Source: an uncultured Prevotella sp. (GTDB lineage: Bacteria; Bacteroidota; Bacteroidia; Bacteroidales; Bacteroidaceae). Taken from it: a stretch of DNA of 63,471 nt. The DNA is taken from the NCBI GenBank assembly GCA_900315775.1, contig ONAJ01000011.1:1-63471 (forward strand). Reading direction: 5' to 3'. The position numbers and the translations under genes were made by a program. Shown here piece after piece: positions 62,470 through 63,471 of the stretch; the stretch's first letter is position 1; each line of letters begins with the position of its first letter. The notes beneath the pieces were generated by a model, which saw nothing but the letters and a program-made list of their open reading frames with translations, was not told the DNA's origin and did no database searches.

Positions 62470-63261
62470 TCACTTAATCACCACTTTCTTTCCAGCCTTA
62501 ATATACACTCCCTTCTCCGGCTCCATGGTCAGGCGTCTGCCGCTGAGGTCGTAGAGGGAGGAGGATTGGGGTATTGTATTATTTAATTGATTCAAGCCCG
62601 CTGCCTCTGTATTATAGAATAAAGTACTTTCTCCGATAGAGCATTTAATTAGACACGGAATAGCACCTCCTGAAAAAAATATCAGTCCACCTTCCATCCC
62701 ACCAGTTATAGAGCCTACACCTTCAATCCACACATCTGTTGAAGATGTATGAAGTATACTCTGAAGATAAATAATTTTTCTAAGTCTTTTGTCTTGAGAC
62801 TCAGGTAATATCTTTTCCACTACATCTGTAACAACCCATTCTTCTGAAGACATGCTATTACCTGTTTGTTGCACATAGATATCGCCATTATTCAATGTGA
62901 AATCCATCACTAAAATTACTTGATTGTAGGAGTTATCATACAAATATACCTTACCATCTTTCTCCCCTAAATAATTATTCGAAGCATCCCAAGTCTCAGG
63001 GTAAGGTTCGCCAGTCCATTCCTCGCGCCCTCTAGTGTATATTTTCTTGAATGGAATATCGTCAATGGTAAGGGTATTGCCATCCAGTTTGTACTCCTCA
63101 AATACAACAGCCTTGTCTTGGTATTCAGGACCTACTGACTTAACGTATTGCATTTCCCACACCTTTCCTTTGGTCAGGAATGAGTCGTACTCTTCATTGC
63201 CATCTGCGAACAACATTGTCGGCAAAAGCATAATAGCAAATAATATCAACACCTTTTTCAT
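62470..63261 (-). CDS. Secreted protein with sorting tail, hypothetical
   Basis: A 263-residue protein with a signal peptide ending MLFADG (about 1-20). The body is beta-rich with aromatic residues (YDSFLTKGKVWEMQYVKS, DGKVYLYDNSYNQVILVMDF, WIEGVGSITGG). The tail SLYDLSGRRLTMEPEKGVYIKAGKKVVIK resembles a type IX sorting signal. WIEGVGS is frequent in Bacteroidota secreted proteins with similar tails. Catalytic residues were not seen. It is alone, bordered by the palindrome tract and the window end. Confidence 0.8.
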   Translation of the reverse strand: MKKVLILFAIMLLPTMLFADGNEEYDSFLTKGKVWEMQYVKSVGPEYQDKAVVFEEYKLDGNTLTIDDIPFKKIYTRGREEWTGEPYPETWDASNNYLGEKDGKVYLYDNSYNQVILVMDFTLNNGDIYVQQTGNSMSSEEWVVTDVVEKILPESQDKRLRKIIYLQSILHTSSTDVWIEGVGSITGGMEGGLIFFSGGAIPCLIKCSIGESTLFYNTEAAGLNQLNNTIPQSSSLYDLSGRRLTMEPEKGVYIKAGKKVVIK

Positions 63262-63471
63262 AATTCAATTATTTTAAGTTTTAACATTATAATTCGCACC
63301 CTTCGCTTCTAGTTTCAAAAGAAGCTCCAATTGGACATGAAAAATCCCTTTATATTCTTCATACACACAGCGGGTCGGTTCCGCTATGTACATTATTTCT
63401 TTACCTTCCCATATATTTTCCTATGAAGAAGATTGTGCCTGTTGAGCGTTCACTGATGATATAGAGGAATG
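63262..63471. other. Right edge, no gene recognised
   Basis: About 210 bases with no supported gene. A short frame at 63423 (MKKIVPVERSLMI) is too short to call. AGCGG...CCGCT near 63370-63383 could form a small stem. Confidence 0.5.

Overview
The window is a 63.5 kb piece of a Bacteroidales chromosome, most like Prevotella or a close relative. This rests on three things. Promoters have the Bacteroidota form (TTTG, about 19 bases, TAnnTTTG). Secreted proteins often end in a short glycine-rich tail (Y.L.G..V...KGI.I.NGKK...K) like type IX sorting domains. Gene neighbourhoods are typical of the order (DUF1599/DoxX/tpiA/SPOR/folE, DUF3467/rpsL/rpsG/fusA/rpsJ, exbB/exbD/exbD). I found no rRNA, tRNA, CRISPR array or complete insertion sequence.

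Layout. 0-0.85 kb is non-coding, with a nested palindrome and a candidate structured RNA. 0.85-7.2 kb is an AT-rich cluster of secreted proteins (GLUG repeats, cohesin-like domains, a dockerin-like pair and an acidic small protein). 7.2-8.3 kb holds gene debris, heptamer repeats and a smalltalk small protein. 8.3-11.1 kb has two pectate lyases, followed by a candidate small RNA, nagB, clpB and an SDR gene. 16-18.4 kb is an ExbB/ExbD cluster, then an Lrp regulator and folA. 19-22.4 kb is a surface protein and a lipoprotein. 22.5-25.2 kb is a VirE-like/DUF6078 gene pair bounded on both sides by repeat palindromes. A RAYT-type HUH transposase follows. 26.5-39.7 kb is mostly housekeeping (thyA, rRNA methylase, tpiA, folE, trpS, rpsL/rpsG/fusA/rpsJ, a PP2C phosphatase). 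39.8-43.3 kb is a secreted protein, a GH105 hydrolase and a porin-like protein. 43.5-54.7 kb is housekeeping (U32 peptidase, sufE, trmH-like, GH3-like, ispG, purE, rpoN). 54.8-61.3 kb has CotH, a HhH/barrel protein, a glycosyltransferase, DUF4294 and an M28 peptidase. 61.3-62.5 kb is a gene-free tract full of palindromes. A last secreted protein follows.

How the parts relate. The two PL1 lyases and the GH105 hydrolase suggest pectin use. nagB feeds amino sugars into glycolysis beside tpiA. The str genes lack their usual rpoBC and S10 neighbours.

Two repeat systems stand out. One is a family of tandem heptanucleotide arrays with different unit sequences but the same 7-base period. They lie between genes, in promoters and, in frame, inside folA, the rRNA methylase, rpoN, the rpoN neighbour, a glycosyltransferase, a pectate lyase and two signal peptides. 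The other is a set of nested palindromes built from short direct repeats. They occur at 0.2, 22.5, 25.1, 61.7 and 62.06 kb, and two of them frame the VirE-like/DUF6078 pair. These are the best candidates here for something undescribed.
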